64,000 bases of DNA from Abelmoschus esculentus (GCA_035048815.1 JAUCBN010000011.1:18058001-18122000), one strand, 5' to 3'. Counted from the stretch's first letter, positions 24,939 through 36,617 are shown. Notes: a model not told the origin generated them from the sequence alone. A program made the numbers and translations.

Positions 24939-25322
24939 CAGCATGAAACTGTTGTTGAGGGCCTGTGGGGAAGAATGGTCTCGATCCTCTTGAAGCTGGT
25001 GTTGTCTCTGTGTAGGGTGTAGCCGTCACGAACATGTTGGTTGGAAATTCTGGAAATTGTACCCCTTGATCTGGAAAGTTGTGGAGCATCATTTGAGCAA
25101 GTGTGCTGTTAAGTCTCTTTGATACTCCAACAGCATGAAACTGTTGTTGAGGGCCTGTGGGGAAGAATGATCTCGGTCCTCTTGAAGCTGGTGTTGTCTC
25201 TGTGTAGGGTGTAGCCGTCACGAACATGTTGGTTGGAAATTCTGGAAACTGCACCCCTTGGTCTGGAAAGTTGTGGAGCATCATTTGAGCAAGTGTGTTG
25301 TTAAAGTCTCTTTGATACTCCA
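24939..25322 (-). repeat. 192-bp in-frame tandem duplication in G1 accessory ORF
   Basis: Two head-to-tail copies, 24939-25130 and 25131-25322, differ at only a few positions. Each encodes 64 residues including NFPDQGVQFPEFP and TATPYTETTPASRG. C2's related ORF has a single copy (NFPHQGAQFPEFP), so the duplication arose in the G1 lineage. Confidence 0.9.
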
Positions 25323-26198
25323 TGTATCTCTGTTGCCTAAGTTTCATGGATGCCATCCTTCGTAGAATCTCCTGGTATAGGTCTGCTGCGGCAATGGTAT
25401 GGAAATGTTAGGCATTTCTATCGTGTATTGGGCTCCGGCAGCAGTGTCGATAGTGAACTACTATGGAGTTTCCTGGACTGGTTCTGCCTGTGTAATCTAC
25501 ATGATCTTATGGCAGAATTCTCTGGTTCATCATTTTCTTTGGGGTGTGAATTCATTTCTCTTGGAAGTGGATACCCCTGCAGCACTACAAATACCAATGA
25601 TTAAAGAAATGAAACATAAAAGGTCTTTATCCTTCTTACCGCATTCGTAAATTTCTCACAAAATGATTTCTCCCACGTTGATGCTCCTTTTGTTGATGAT
25701 CGACTGTATGAGCACCAATTTTTTCGGTCCATTGTGCTATTATGGAAAGATGAGATGAGGCGTCTCTTTACAAAAGTGTTCCAAAGTTTTGCCTCGGTTT
25801 TTAAACTTTGCCTTGCTACAGATCTTTTGTGGGCACCGGTCTCCCATGGGGTATTGCCGTAGCAGAGGTCATCCTTTATCAGCTCGTAGTCTTGAGTGGT
25901 GACATCCTTCATAAATTCGGTATGGATATCATGTATAGGGACAAGGCCATAAAAATCGTTGATTATCTAAGCATCGAGCCTGACAGGCCTGCCTCGACAG
26001 TGGATAAAGAGAGATTCCTTGCTTGGCCCGTGCGCATAGAATTCTTGTATGATGGTGGCATTGGCCTGGGGAGGTTGTAGGCAGAAAATCTCTCATTCTT
26101 GATATTTTATCTTGTCGAACAAGTAGTGTTCGATGCCAAAATCCTTTTCTTCTGAATATTGGAACCCTTTTTCCTACCATAATTGTCGAGCAATGAAC

Positions 26199-28362
26199 TG
26201 TAATAACCCGATTTTTAAGAGTCAAAATCCCCAAAAATAAAGTCAAAATCCCTAATCGAGCCCTAATAATTTGGGATTAAAATTTTGAAAAATAGGGACT
26301 AAATTGAAACTTTTTAAAATTTAAGGGCTGAGTGTGAAGTTTTGAAACTTTGAGCCCCTGAAGGGTAATTAACCCTTTTTCTAAATGAAACGTCTCCTTC
26401 CCCTCCCGATCGTTTGTTTCAGTTTCAATGTGAGTTTAATTCTTTGATTCGTCTCCTTTATTATTTATTATCTTCTGTTGGAGATCATTACATTGTGGAA
26501 AATCATTGTTTTTCCTTTATTCTTTGTGCTCAATCGAACAAATATTTTCAAAGTTTTCGTCTCGGTTGTTGGTAGAGTTTGGGGTAAGTTTTCATTTTCG
26601 TTTATATGTTTTTAGTTTGGTTTTTAGATATTATTCGGTTCATTTTCGAAGGTTGTTGATCTGTATTATTGTGTACGGGTTTTGGAAGTTGAATCGGGAT
26701 GAATAAGGGGTTATTTAGTTGAGTTTTGATTCTCGGATTAAATCGGATTTGGGTGTGTTTTGATCGATTCTTAGGTTCTGAGTGTGTTTAGGAGTATATT
26801 TGGATCGAGTTTTAGGATTGAATCGAATCAATGGAGTGTTTAAAATCGAATTTAGGGGTTGTTTGTCTACCGAGAAAATATGGAATTTCTAGATTTTTCC
26901 GGAAAATCTGGGAAATTCCTAGATTTTCCTGGGAAACAAACACCACAGGGAAAATCCAGCCGAACCGGCCCAAACTGCCCGACCCGAACCGACCGGCCCA
27001 GACCCAACCGGCCTAGACCCGAGCCGTTCGACCCGAACTCGACCCGATCTTTAACCCGTTTCCCGACCTTGCTGACATCATCGCTGACGTCACTGCTGAC
27101 ATCAGCTGCTGACGTCAGTGTTGACTGATGACGTCACTGCTGACGTCAGCGTTGACCAGTGCTGATGTCAACGGTTGACTTTTTCGGCCCAGGACCATTC
27201 TATATTTTTTGACGTCCTGAATCCAATGGCGCTGTCCGTTTTTCGAAATTCGAACCCGAAGTGTCGTTTTTGGGGGTTTTATGTTCGATAAGTTATCTAG
27301 AAATTTATCTATAAAGGTTTCTGAATAAGTTTCTGTTTGCTTCAGGTGACGAGGATTCTGACCCTGAGCAATTACCTCTTTCTCCTCCTGTACGAGGACC
27401 GATACATCCACATTCGGGACCTTTGCGTGAGTAACGGTTATACTCTGTTTAGATTATTTTTCGGTAATGTGGCATAGTAGGATGTCTAATATTTCTCTGT
27501 TAATTGTAGACTCTACTCCTGCTCAGCCTAGTGGTAGAGCTGAGTCCAGTAGACGTCAGGGTCGTCGTTGAGTCTTATAGGTATGTTCTCTCCCGTTCAT
27601 CTTGTAAATCTGTATTCTGTATATTCGATTTTTGTTATCCGTATAATCATGCATCATTCTGTTATATCATTTCTGATTCTGTTATCTGTCATGCTTGCCT
27701 CCTGTTAGATTATAAGGCATGCATTCTGACTCTGTATCTGCATATAACATGGCATCTGGGTATTATCTATGTACGGGGAAGTTAGTGATTTATCACTTCT
27801 GTTCAGTGGCTCCACCTTCGGGTCGAGATACCACTTCTGTTGGTGTGATGGTGTTAGAGTGGTCTGGGGACCAACTCTTCTGTGGTGTTCGGAGATGGGT
27901 GCATTTCATGCATACTCTGTATTTTTCTGCATATTCTGTTCTGTTATTCCGTTTATCTGTTCTAGAGATACACTAGGCTCCCTAGCTTACACCCTCTCAG
28001 ATTTTTGTTTCAGATCTTAGTCCTAGGCTCGGTACGGTACTTGGAGGATCCTGTTTCATTCATGATTTTATAGTATGTTTTTTAGTTTACGGATTCCGGA
28101 TTATTTTTATTTCAATAATAATTTCTATAATTTGAACATTAAATGTTTATGGGTTTTTCCAACAATTATTGTTTATGAAATTATGGGTTGAACTTTATTC
28201 TGTAAATGTTTAATTTTCATTATTATTTTAATTTATTAATTATTTAATAATTTATCTGAATATTTTATTAATTTTTGTAAAAACCCTAACTTGCGAAATA
28301 AGATTTCAGTTTGTAAACCCTAACTTGTAATCTAAGAAATTAGGTTAATTTTAGGGGTTACA
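26199..28362 (+). mobile_element. Solo LTR of a Tekay/Del-type chromovirus
   Basis: A 2164-bp repeat begins TGTAATAACCC and ends GGGGTTACA, with the perfect 5-bp duplication TGAAC at 26194-26198 and 28363-28367. It has no internal region, so it is a solo LTR left by recombination between LTRs. It is related to the LTRs of element B (which end in the same GGGGTTACA) but opposite in orientation. Inside are a GC-rich CCGACCC-type repeat (26960-27060) and an array of four TGACGTCA sites (27085-27148). Confidence 0.93.
27073..27170 (+). promoter_or_regulatory. Array of TGACGTCA palindromes in the LTR
   Basis: Four perfect TGACGTCA octamers lie at 27085-27092, 27110-27117, 27129-27136 and 27141-27148. 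They are flanked by one-mismatch forms TGACATCA (27073-27080, 27097-27104) and TGATGTCA (27163-27170). The octamer is a known binding site of plant TGA-type bZIP factors. Position in the first half of the LTR fits an enhancer in U3. Binding is inferred, not shown. Confidence 0.6.
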
Positions 28363-28906
28363 TGAACAGTCTGTTGAATCGGTCTTCAACAATTGTTGGG
28401 GCAAAGCGTTTATAGGTGGCCATGAGTGAGTGTTGTGAGAGTTGATGTTCTTGGAGAATTTCTTGAAGAGTTTCTGAAAATTGTAAGAGGGTAAGTAGGT
28501 AGAGAGTATTGTGAGAGCATGATTAGAAAAGAAGTAAGGATAACAAGAAAGCAAGCGTGAATAGTTCAAGAGGAAGAGATTATTTGTGTAGGCCTCGACA
28601 GTGTGACCGTTTTAATTCACTAGCCGTTTTGTAGCCGTTTAACTTTTACTGACGTTTGTATTTACTGTCGCGGAAGAAATCTCGGTAGATAGCCGTTACA
28701 CTATTTCTGCCTGTTGGGACTACTGCAGCTCTGACAATGTTTATTGCCTCAGCAAAATTCCTGCTATGAACTATTTTTCCTTTATTCTTTCTTATTGTCC
28801 AAAAAAATTTAAACAAAACAAGAAATTAATTAAAGACCAAAAATAACTATAGTAAATCTAAACTAAACTAATACTAATATAATAAATAAAAAGATAAGGG
28901 AAGAGA

Positions 28907-29754
28907 TTATGTTACTGGTGGAGTGCATGTAAATGCATCTCCCAATCTAATTATCTCTTGTTGGCCAGAGTTATTCTTTAAGTGTTGGCCATTGGCTTTA
29001 AGTTCACCCCTTTTTATTCTGATCTTCACTGCACCCTGTTTGTCTGGATATTGTGTTGTGTTGTTGGTTTCCTTCACATCTTCCTTGATTTTCCTGCCAA
29101 AAATTCTGCCATAACAGATATCTAATTTTTTGCCGAGCATGCTGCCCAGTAAGTTACTATTGATGCAGGATACCTTTGTGTCTGTATCTTTAGTGTGAAG
29201 GATTTTGTATTCTTCTGTATTATCATACCTTTTCAGATTGTGGAAGGCATTGAGTTTAACTTGTTGGTCATTGACCCTCATAATCAACTCTCCTTTTTCC
29301 ACATCAATTAGTGTTCATCCAGTGGCAAGGAAAGGTCTCCCAAGGATGATCGGTGTATTATCATCTGCTTCACAATCAAGGACAAGAAAATCGGCAGGAA
29401 AAATAAATATGTCTACCCTTACCATTATGTCCTCGATTTTTCCTTCAGGATGCACATAGGATTTATCCGCTAGTTGGAGCATCCCAGTAGTGGGTTTTGC
29501 CCTTCCAATTCCAAGATTTTGGAAGACAGATTTGGGCATTAGATTGATGCTCGTTCCTAAATCACACTGGGCCTTTCTTCATAATGTTTACCTATAGTAC
29601 AAGGTATGCTAAAGCATCCAGGATCCTTCAATTTTGGTGGCATGCGATTGTGTAGCATTGTCATACATCCTTCAGTTGCTGCCACTGTTTCAAACTCACC
29701 AAGCCTTTTTCTTTTAGACATAATGTCTTTCAAGAATTTAGCATAATTAGGCAT
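28907..29754 (-). pseudogene. G1 protease fused to an integrase tail
   Basis: The part at 29754-29557 starts MPNYAKFLKDIMSKRKRLGEF. The active-site block survives in part (SINLMPKSVFQNLGIG near 29545-29510), then ADFLVLDCEADD and IILGRPFLATG (29380-29315) complete the aspartic protease fold. The next frame (29302-28907, 131 codons, open) begins with the protease end, EKGELIMRVNDQQVKLNAF. Without any reverse transcriptase it then passes into GAVKIRIKRGELKANGQHLK, the equivalent of C1's integrase C-terminus (GVEFKVNGQRLKHY). The whole pol core has therefore been deleted while an open frame was kept. Confidence 0.8.
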
Positions 29755-29877
29755 TTGTTCAATTGCCTCAACAAAGGGTAAGTTGATGTGGACTTGCTTT
29801 AAGATGTCTAGAAATTTTTTGAATTGGTGGTCCTATTTTTTGCTTTTTCAAACTTTGTGGGAAAGGTGGTGGTGGTC

Positions 29878-31342
29878 TCATCTCTTCCAGTTTTTTTTAG
29901 TTTGGAATTTAATACCTGGGACCACTGTGTTTGTCGTTGTATCAGCAACTTGTTCAGGTACTGCCGAGTTCCCTACTGGGGCAGTGTTCTCATGATCAGT
30001 TTGTTCAGCATCCAAGTCCTCTTTTTCTGGTTCTGTTGGTGGGACTTTGGCTGCTGAGCTTTCTACCTTTTCCTTCAGTTGTAGACGACTTCTGGTAGTG
30101 ATTACTTTACACTGTTCATATCCCATTGCCTTAGCAACTTGAGTATTGCTAGGTAATCTTCCCTGTGGTCTAGTATTAATGTTCTGGGCAAACTGCCCAA
30201 CTTGGGTTTCTAGTGATTTAATCGCTGCCTCTTGGTTTTGCAACCCCTCAGTTCTATTCATAAAGTCATCAGTTCTCTTCATGAAACTGTCGTTCTCAGC
30301 ATATATGATTCTGTTTTCATCATGAAGGCCTTAAGAGAATTTTCCAGTGAATTCATGGGTTGCTGCTGATGCATCTGCTGCTGTGGCATTGACTATTGAA
30401 CCTGCTGTTGCGGCAAATGTTGCATTAGCTGGAATCCTGAGAGTTGAGTAGTTGGATTCAAGGCATTATTTGGATTACTCCATGAAAAGTTTGGATGTCT
30501 TTTCCATGATGGGTTATATTTTGGACATCATATTATGTCTATTTTAATTTCCAACATATAGGCTAAATTCCTCATCTTGCATATATTCAGGAGAATCTAT
30601 TGCCTTAACCTTATGTGTGTTATGTTGCTTTTGCATGTTCTGAACCATCTTGGTAAGAGAGGCCAATTGTGTTGTCACCGAATTGGTAGTTTCTAGTTCA
30701 TTCACTGTGGCTTGGTGTCTTACTCCTCCTCGCCTAGAAGTAGGGAATTGAAAAGTACATAGGTTCGTCAACAGTCTGTGGAAAAGAGGTAATTTCATTA
30801 CGGATTAGATCATATTATTTGGTAGGATTAAAACACGTAATGAATTCTCGGCAGAGTTCACTCCAAGATCCTATAAATCCTACTGGAATGCTATTTAACC
30901 AGGTCTTAGCCCTATCCCTCATTGAATAGGGGAAAAGTTTTAAGCTCAGGATATCTTCATGGACTCCTTGCATTTTGAATGAGTTACAAACTTCCATAAA
31001 GGACTTGAGATGTTGTCTTGCATCTTCAGTTGCAAACCTACTAAATTATCCAATAGTATTAAGCATATTGAACATCACAGGTTTCAGTTCAAAGTGGGTT
31101 GCTTCTATTTCTGGTGTAACAACTCCAGGATTCAATCCATTTAGATCTTCCACTAGGAAATCTCTAACAGTGAGCTGTCATAGTAGAAGTGGCTGTGGAA
31201 AGCCTTCATTGTCGGCAGATAAGTTCTGATTTCTTTGATTTACTTCCATGGCTCCTTGGATCTGTCTCCTCAATCCTTGATAGGTACGTTCGATTTCTGG
31301 ATCTAATGCGTACAAAGGATTGGTAGGGTTTACCCTGGTCAT
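29878..31342 (-). pseudogene. G1 gag, broken
   Basis: The start is MTRVNPTNPLYALDPEIE at 31342, the same opening as C1 gag. The core domain at 30997-30815 has MQGVHEDILSLKLFPYSMRD and WLNSIPVGFIGSW. The C-terminal part (30282-29878) carries LETQVGQFAQNINTRPQG, the conserved segment before Athila protease, and a Glu/Asp-rich linker. Stops, and a deletion near 30800 that removes part of the region between the core and the YVGN block, break the frame. No intact zinc knuckle is seen. Confidence 0.8.
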
Positions 31343-31423
31343 ACAACAAAAATAAACCAAGTAAAAATTAAAATAAAATAACTAAAAAGCAATAAAATAA
31401 AGAAAACAAAATTTAGTTGTCAA

Positions 31424-31441
31424 TCCCCGGCAACGGCGCCA
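31424..31441 (-). other. G1 primer-binding site, tRNA-Asp
   Basis: The + strand TCCCCGGCAACGGCGCCA equals the 3' end of plant tRNA-Asp(GTC) at all 18 positions. It lies six bases from the LTR (31448). It is a PBS and not part of a tRNA gene, as nothing upstream resembles a tRNA body. Confidence 0.93.
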
Positions 31442-31447
31442 AAAACT

Positions 31448-32756
31448 TGATGCTTCTTAAATATACGCAATTGTAGTACAAGTGAACACGTTACAAGTAA
31501 TAAAGTGATAAGTATATTAGACATCGTCTCCACAGGGATTGGTCTACTTAATATGCTTCCTTTAATCTTCTTGCTCTATAAAAGAAATAAAGTAAAGACA
31601 CAGGTATTTGAGTTTTAATTAAACTAAATAAAGCAATTAAAGAAAACTAAATAGAATAAGATCAAATTGAGAAAAAAGGCAGGATCCAGCTGTGTTGTAT
31701 AGTGGATTTGATTGATCTGTTTCTGTCCAATGCAATTGCACTATACTATCTCAGTAGTACTACAGATTACTGTCTCAGCAGCGATAGTGTTTTCTACCGC
31801 GGTAATCCCTTGCTCTTGGATAGATTATATCAAAGCTCAGCAAAGTGTCCTTTGATGGTTTTGCTTATCCCTAAGTCGAAACACTATTGATGACTAGTAC
31901 TTGAGGATACCTCCCGACGTTAATCAATTATAATCACCAACCAATCCCACACTTCTTTTAGCCGTTGAACTCTAACCTATCCCTAGGCCGAGTTAGTATT
32001 TTCCAATCAAGTCAAATACCATACTTACTCCTTTCGTGAATCTAACTCTCCCGAGTCTAGATAAATATATTACTCACAAACTTCTCTCCCGAGCTTGGAT
32101 GCAAGAACAGAGAATGGTAAACAATAAGCAACCTTTGATATTTTATTGCATTAAAAACAAGAAACAAGATACAATCTCTTCTCACTAATACTCAACAACC
32201 TTCACCTAAACCCGAAGAAAGCTTAGAACATGATAGAAAGAAGAACAATAATGATTCCTAGGGTGAACTTTCTCAATTCTACTTCCCTGTTCCCTTGGAC
32301 AGATTGGCCTAGGGCGAACCTTTCCTAAGTAGAATACAACTTGAAGTAGGGAACAAGTTATGTACATAGGTCAAATATTTCCAAGTTTAATTCTCCTAGA
32401 AGGCTTTCCCACGTGGCCTTGTCTTTGGGATTTCTTCAGGCTATTCAGCTTCGATTCTTGGACTTCTTGTCCAGCAACATTCTCCTCATTTTTCTCCTCA
32501 GTTTGCCTGCCATGTTGCTCTTTGTCATCTGCTGCCTCGGCATCCGGTCCTGCCTAGGCCTCAGTTTGCTGCCGTGACAATACTTCTCCCTGCACAGATA
32601 TAAAAATGCAGCAAAGTATGCAATTTTTATAAATATTATGTTTAATAGCATAATCCCTAAATATATCACATTAAGTATATGCATTGGTTCAAGTAGGTGT
32701 AGAATTGATGATAAATGCCCATGAAAAGTGTAGAAAATGATAGTAAGTTGAGCACT
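31448..32756 (-). repeat. G1 5' LTR
   Basis: Begins TGATGCTTCTTAAATATACG and runs to GTTGAGCACT, missing only the last few bases relative to the other copy. It then meets element B's LTR at about 32761. It contains ATCGTCTCCACAGGGATTGG, the block conserved among the Athila-type LTRs here. Confidence 0.85.
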
Positions 32757-32760
32757 TATA

Positions 32761-34318
32761 AGAAGTGGAAACTCGACCCATAGGTTGATCCGCTGAACAG
32801 AAGTGGTATCTCAACCCATAGGTGGAGCCACTGATCAGAAGTGAATATATCACTAACTTCCTCATACATATAATCCAACAAGATTGAATGTTATAAGCAA
32901 ATACAAGATCAAAAAGAATTCCTTATAATCTAATAGGAGGCATGCGTGACAAATTTCAGAATTAAAAATATAATGACAGGATGATGCATGGTCATACAGA
33001 ATTTAACAGAACTGCACACACAGAATAACATAATTTAACAGAATAGAACACACCTGAAGCAGAAGGCTCAACGACGAGAGTGACGTCTACTGGACTCAGC
33101 TCTACCACTAGACTGAGTGGGTGCAGAATCTATGAGTAACAATATGTCAGACACACTACTATGACACTAAATTGATAAGTACACGTAACAGAAATAATCG
33201 AAACTCACGTGCGTGTCCCGAATACTGATGAACAAGAGGGCTTCTAGGAGGAGAATGAGGCAATTGCTCGGGATCAGAATCTACATCACCTGAACCAAAC
33301 AGAAACTGATTCATAATCCAAAACAAAAAACTTTCAAACAAGGCATTCAAACTTAAAAGCCCTAAAAATAACACTTCGGGTTCAAATTTCGAGAAACGGA
33401 CAGTGCCATCGAACTCAGGACGTCAAAAAACATGAGGTGGGATAAGGTCGGAAAAAGTCAACACTGATGTCAGCAGATGACATCATCAGGTCAACGCAAA
33501 CACCAGTAGATGACATTAGCATGACGTCAACGGGTCATGAGTCGGGTCGGTCGAGTCGGGTTTTGGATCGGTCGAGTCGGATTCTAGGTCCGGTAGTCAG
33601 GTCGGGTCGGGTTATCGGGCTATCACACAATTTTCCCGAGAAAATCTGGATTTTCTAGATTTTCCAGATTTCATCGAGTCGAAAAATTCTAGATTTTCAT
33701 TCTTTTCCCAGGTTCGATCAACTTTTGGACTAAAAACCCTTCTAGATTCGATTTGAGCATGCTTCAAACCTCGATTAAAACATCCATTAATACTCAAATT
33801 CTGATAAACCGATTCAAACACCAAAAACCAACTCAAACCCTTGAACTGAATAAAATAAAACCTCCTTTCTATTCAAACCAAAACTCATATTACACTCAAA
33901 CACACCCTTATACGAACTGAAACAACACGGAGATGCAAACCAAAGACAGTACACTAACCGAATTAAAAACAATGGAAAAGAAGATCGAAAACTTACCGAA
34001 AACACACGCTAGATCGAGGAAAACAAAAAGAGGACGAAAAAGAGCGAAGAAGTTCCCAATTGTAATCCAAAATTAGAAATAAAAAGTAAAGATTTTAGCG
34101 AAAATAATCAAGGGTGAATTTTAATTGGATTTAAGACAAAATTGTGTTTACAGGAGATGAAATTGTTACCATTTGAAAATGGTAAAATCATGCAACAGAG
34201 GCCTGACTCATTCAGAAATTTACAAATTGGTCACTGATTTCAAAATTAGAAATCCCCAATTCTTAGGGTTTCAAATTAGGGATTTTGGTTTTGAATTGGG
34301 GGAAAACAGGGTGTTACA
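32761..34318 (-). repeat. B 3' LTR, truncated
   Basis: Matches 52410-53982 and ends in CAGGGTGTTACA. Its outer 520 bp are missing at the junction with G1. It carries a decayed TGACGTCA region (33460-33535) and a GGGTCGG-type repeat (33537-33615). Confidence 0.85.
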
Positions 34319-34319
34319 A

Positions 34320-34332
34320 CTCTCCCCCCTTA
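34320..34332 (-). other. B polypurine tract
   Basis: The - strand TAAGGGGGGAGAG lies directly before the LTR start TGTAACACCC. It is the standard plus-strand primer site. Confidence 0.85.
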
Positions 34333-34346
34333 TAGAAATTTCATCA

Positions 34347-35830
34347 TCAAAATTTACCTGGATCAAAAAGATGCGGATACTGGCTTTGGTAATAGATTTG
34401 GGCTCCCACATAGCCTCATCATGACCGCGATTACGCCAAAGAACCTTAACCATCTTAATGGTTTTCCTCCGAAGGACTATCTGGTCCTAAGCAATGATCT
34501 CAACGGATTCCTCCACATAACACAGATCTAGACGGATCTGCTCGATATCGTCTTAGTACAGAAACATGAAAAACATCATGGATGCGCCTAAGCTCAGGTG
34601 GTAACTCAAGATGATAAGCTATAGGTCCAATTCGTCTGATAATCCGATATGGTCCAATATAACGGGGACTGAGTTTGCTCTTACGGCCAAAACGGAGTAC
34701 CTTCCTTCACGGAGATACTTTCAGAAAAACCTCATCATCAACCTCAAACTCGAGATCCTTACGCCTCAAATCAGCGTATGATTTCTGTCTATCAAAAGTG
34801 GCCTTAAGCCGATCCCAAATCAACCTGACAGTTTCCTTAGCATCATGAACAAGATCTGGTCCCAACAACCGATGCTCATTAAGCTCAGTCCATCCAAGAG
34901 GGGTGCGACACTTACGCCCATAGAGAGCCTCAAAAGGTGTCATCTTAATACTGGCCTGATAACTATTATTGTACGCGAACTCGGCAAGCGATAAGAAATC
35001 CTCCCAACTACCTCGGAAATCTAGAATACATCCTCTAAGCATATCCTCAAGAATCTGAATCATACGCTCAGACTGATCATATGTCTGAGGGTGATAAGCA
35101 GTACTGAAATTCAACCGAGTACCAAAAGCAGAATGTAGAGAACCCCAAAACTTAGAAGTAAACCTCGGATCTCGATTAGAAATAATAGACGGAGGTACCC
35201 CATGTAATCGGACAATCTTAGAGATATACAACCGGGCTAACTTAATCAGAGGGTAAGTAATTTTGATTGGAATAAAATGCGCAGACTTGGTCAACCGATC
35301 CATAATGACCCATATAGAATCCTTCTTTAACGGAGTCAAAGGTAAACCACTGACAAAATCTATAGCAACACGCTCCCATTTCCATTGAGGAATCTCAATA
35401 TGCTGAAGAAGCCCAGACGAACGCTGATTCTCTGCTTTAACTTTCTGGCAAGTCAAGCACTTAGATACAAAACTAACCACGTCTCGCTTGAGAGCATTCC
35501 ACCAGTACTTCTCCCAGAGATTCTTATACATCTTATCACCACTAGGGTGCATAGAATAAGGACTATCATGGGTTTCTCGTAGAATAACTTGTTTCAGCTC
35601 AAAATTCCTTGGAACATAGTATCGGCCCCAGAAACATAAAACTCCATCCTGATCAATAGAGAAATCCTGAGAAGTTCCCTCCTTGACCTCCGCAATACGG
35701 TGAGCCAAGAAAGGATTATTAAGTTGCTCAACCTGAATCTAGATATCAGAGTAGGGACAACACAGAGCTCTTCCAACAAACTTCCATCCTCAAACAAACT
35801 CAACCGAGCAAACATAGCTTTCAGATCTGA
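34347..35830 (-). pseudogene. B integrase with chromodomain, inactivated
   Basis: A 333-codon open part (35708-34707) holds the zinc-binding HHCC region (HDSPYSMH ... CLTCQKVK) and the catalytic core: the first Asp is in VAIDFVSGLP, the second position reads SNRDPRFTS where the family has SDRDPRFTS, and the Glu is in QSERMIQILEDML. Thus the second catalytic Asp is Asn (GAT to AAT). The C-terminal part (34706-34347) has the chromodomain signature VKVLWRNRGHDEAMWEP and, after a frameshift, ends at a TGA (34347-34349). Integrase inserts the cDNA, and chromodomains bias insertion toward marked chromatin. Stops before 35708 also break the frame. Confidence 0.85.
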
Positions 35831-36617
35831 AATGGCATTGTGACTCAAAGCATCCGTAACGATATTAGCCTTAACAAGATGATAATCAATCTCACAGTCA
35901 TAATCTTTAGAAGCTCCAACCAACGTTGTTGTCTCAGATTAAACTCCTTCTGAGTGATAAGGTACTTCAGACTCTTATGGTCTGTGAAGATGTAACACTT
36001 CTCTTCACAGAGATAGTATCTTCAGATTTACAGAGCAAAAACCATTGCTACTAACTCTACATCATGAGTATGGTAGTTACACTCATGAGGTTTTAACTGT
36101 CGGGAAACATAAGCTACCACTTTTCCATCTTGCATCAGAACACAACCCAAACCGATATACGAGGCATCATTGTAAACAGTATAGGGTTTTCCCAACTCTG
36201 GCTATGTCAAAATTAGTACTTATGTCAGAACAGATTTGAATTTCTCAAAACTCTCATGCTGAGTCTCGGACCAGATAAACGGAATATCTTTCCTCAGAAG
36301 CTTAGTTAATGGAGTGGCTATAGAGGAAAAACCCTCCACAACCCTCCGGTAATAACCAGCTAATCCCTGAAAACTACGAACTTCTGCCACATTCTTGGGC
36401 AGTTTCCAATCCATGATAGCCTCAATTTTCTTTAGGTCAACCTGAATACCTTTAGCTGAAATAACATATCCAAAAAATACAACTTCAGATAGCCAGAACT
36501 CACATTTGCTGAACTTTGTATAGAGTTGTTTCTCTCTCAAAGTTTACAACATAATACTGAGATGCTGCTCATGCTCCTCCTCAAACTTAGAATAGACCAG
36601 GATATCATCTATGAAGA
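35831..36617 (-). pseudogene. B reverse transcriptase (C-terminal half) and RNase H
   Basis: The segment begins at the C1 insertion with IDDILVYSK (36610-36585), the second half of the catalytic box. It continues through FSKCEFWLSEVVFFGYVIS (36500-36440) and FQGLAGYYRRVVEGFS, then into RNase H with DASYIGLGCVLMQDGK, an E in DVELVAMVFAL, and FTDHKSLKYL. Several stops (for example near 36540 and 36030) and frameshifts are present. It copies RNA into DNA and degrades the RNA strand of the hybrid. Confidence 0.8.

Larger units (their letters stand above)
24670..28423 (-). pseudogene. G1 accessory ORF, split by a solo LTR
   Basis: The ATG at 28423 opens MATYKRFAPTI. The frame runs to 28363, is interrupted by the solo LTR (26199-28362, target TGAAC) at about codon 21, and resumes at 26198. 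It has several stops. The conserved middle has IIQEFYAHGP and HCRGRPVRLDA, corresponding to WVREFY and the LRGRAIPVTD region in D's protein. The C-terminal 228 codons (25356-24670) are open and contain an in-frame 192-bp tandem duplication. The tail is basic, then acidic (SSSRRPSKRREVF; EDEGEEE). The family is that of D's accessory protein, with unknown function. Confidence 0.65.
22350..32756 (-). mobile_element. G1: Athila-type element lacking pol core
   Basis: On the - strand: 5' LTR (31448-32756), perfect tRNA-Asp PBS (31424-31441), gag (29878-31342), protease joined to an integrase tail (28907-29754), accessory ORF (24670-28423, split by a solo LTR), hairpin cassette (23941-24092), and 3' LTR (22350-23655). 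Reverse transcriptase, RNase H and most of integrase are missing. Both outer ends are slightly truncated (about 16 bp at the left, about 5 bp at the right), and its two flanks belong to different elements (D and B), so it marks a rearranged junction. Confidence 0.8.

Noticed and set aside
26831..27128. Pro/Arg-rich + strand frames in the solo LTR
   Set aside because: They translate the CCGACCC-type GC-rich repeat of the LTR. No related gene is known to me and the frames are not kept in B's LTRs.
31424..31441. Exact tRNA-Asp 3' end
   Set aside because: No tRNA body precedes it. Its place beside an LTR makes it a primer-binding site.
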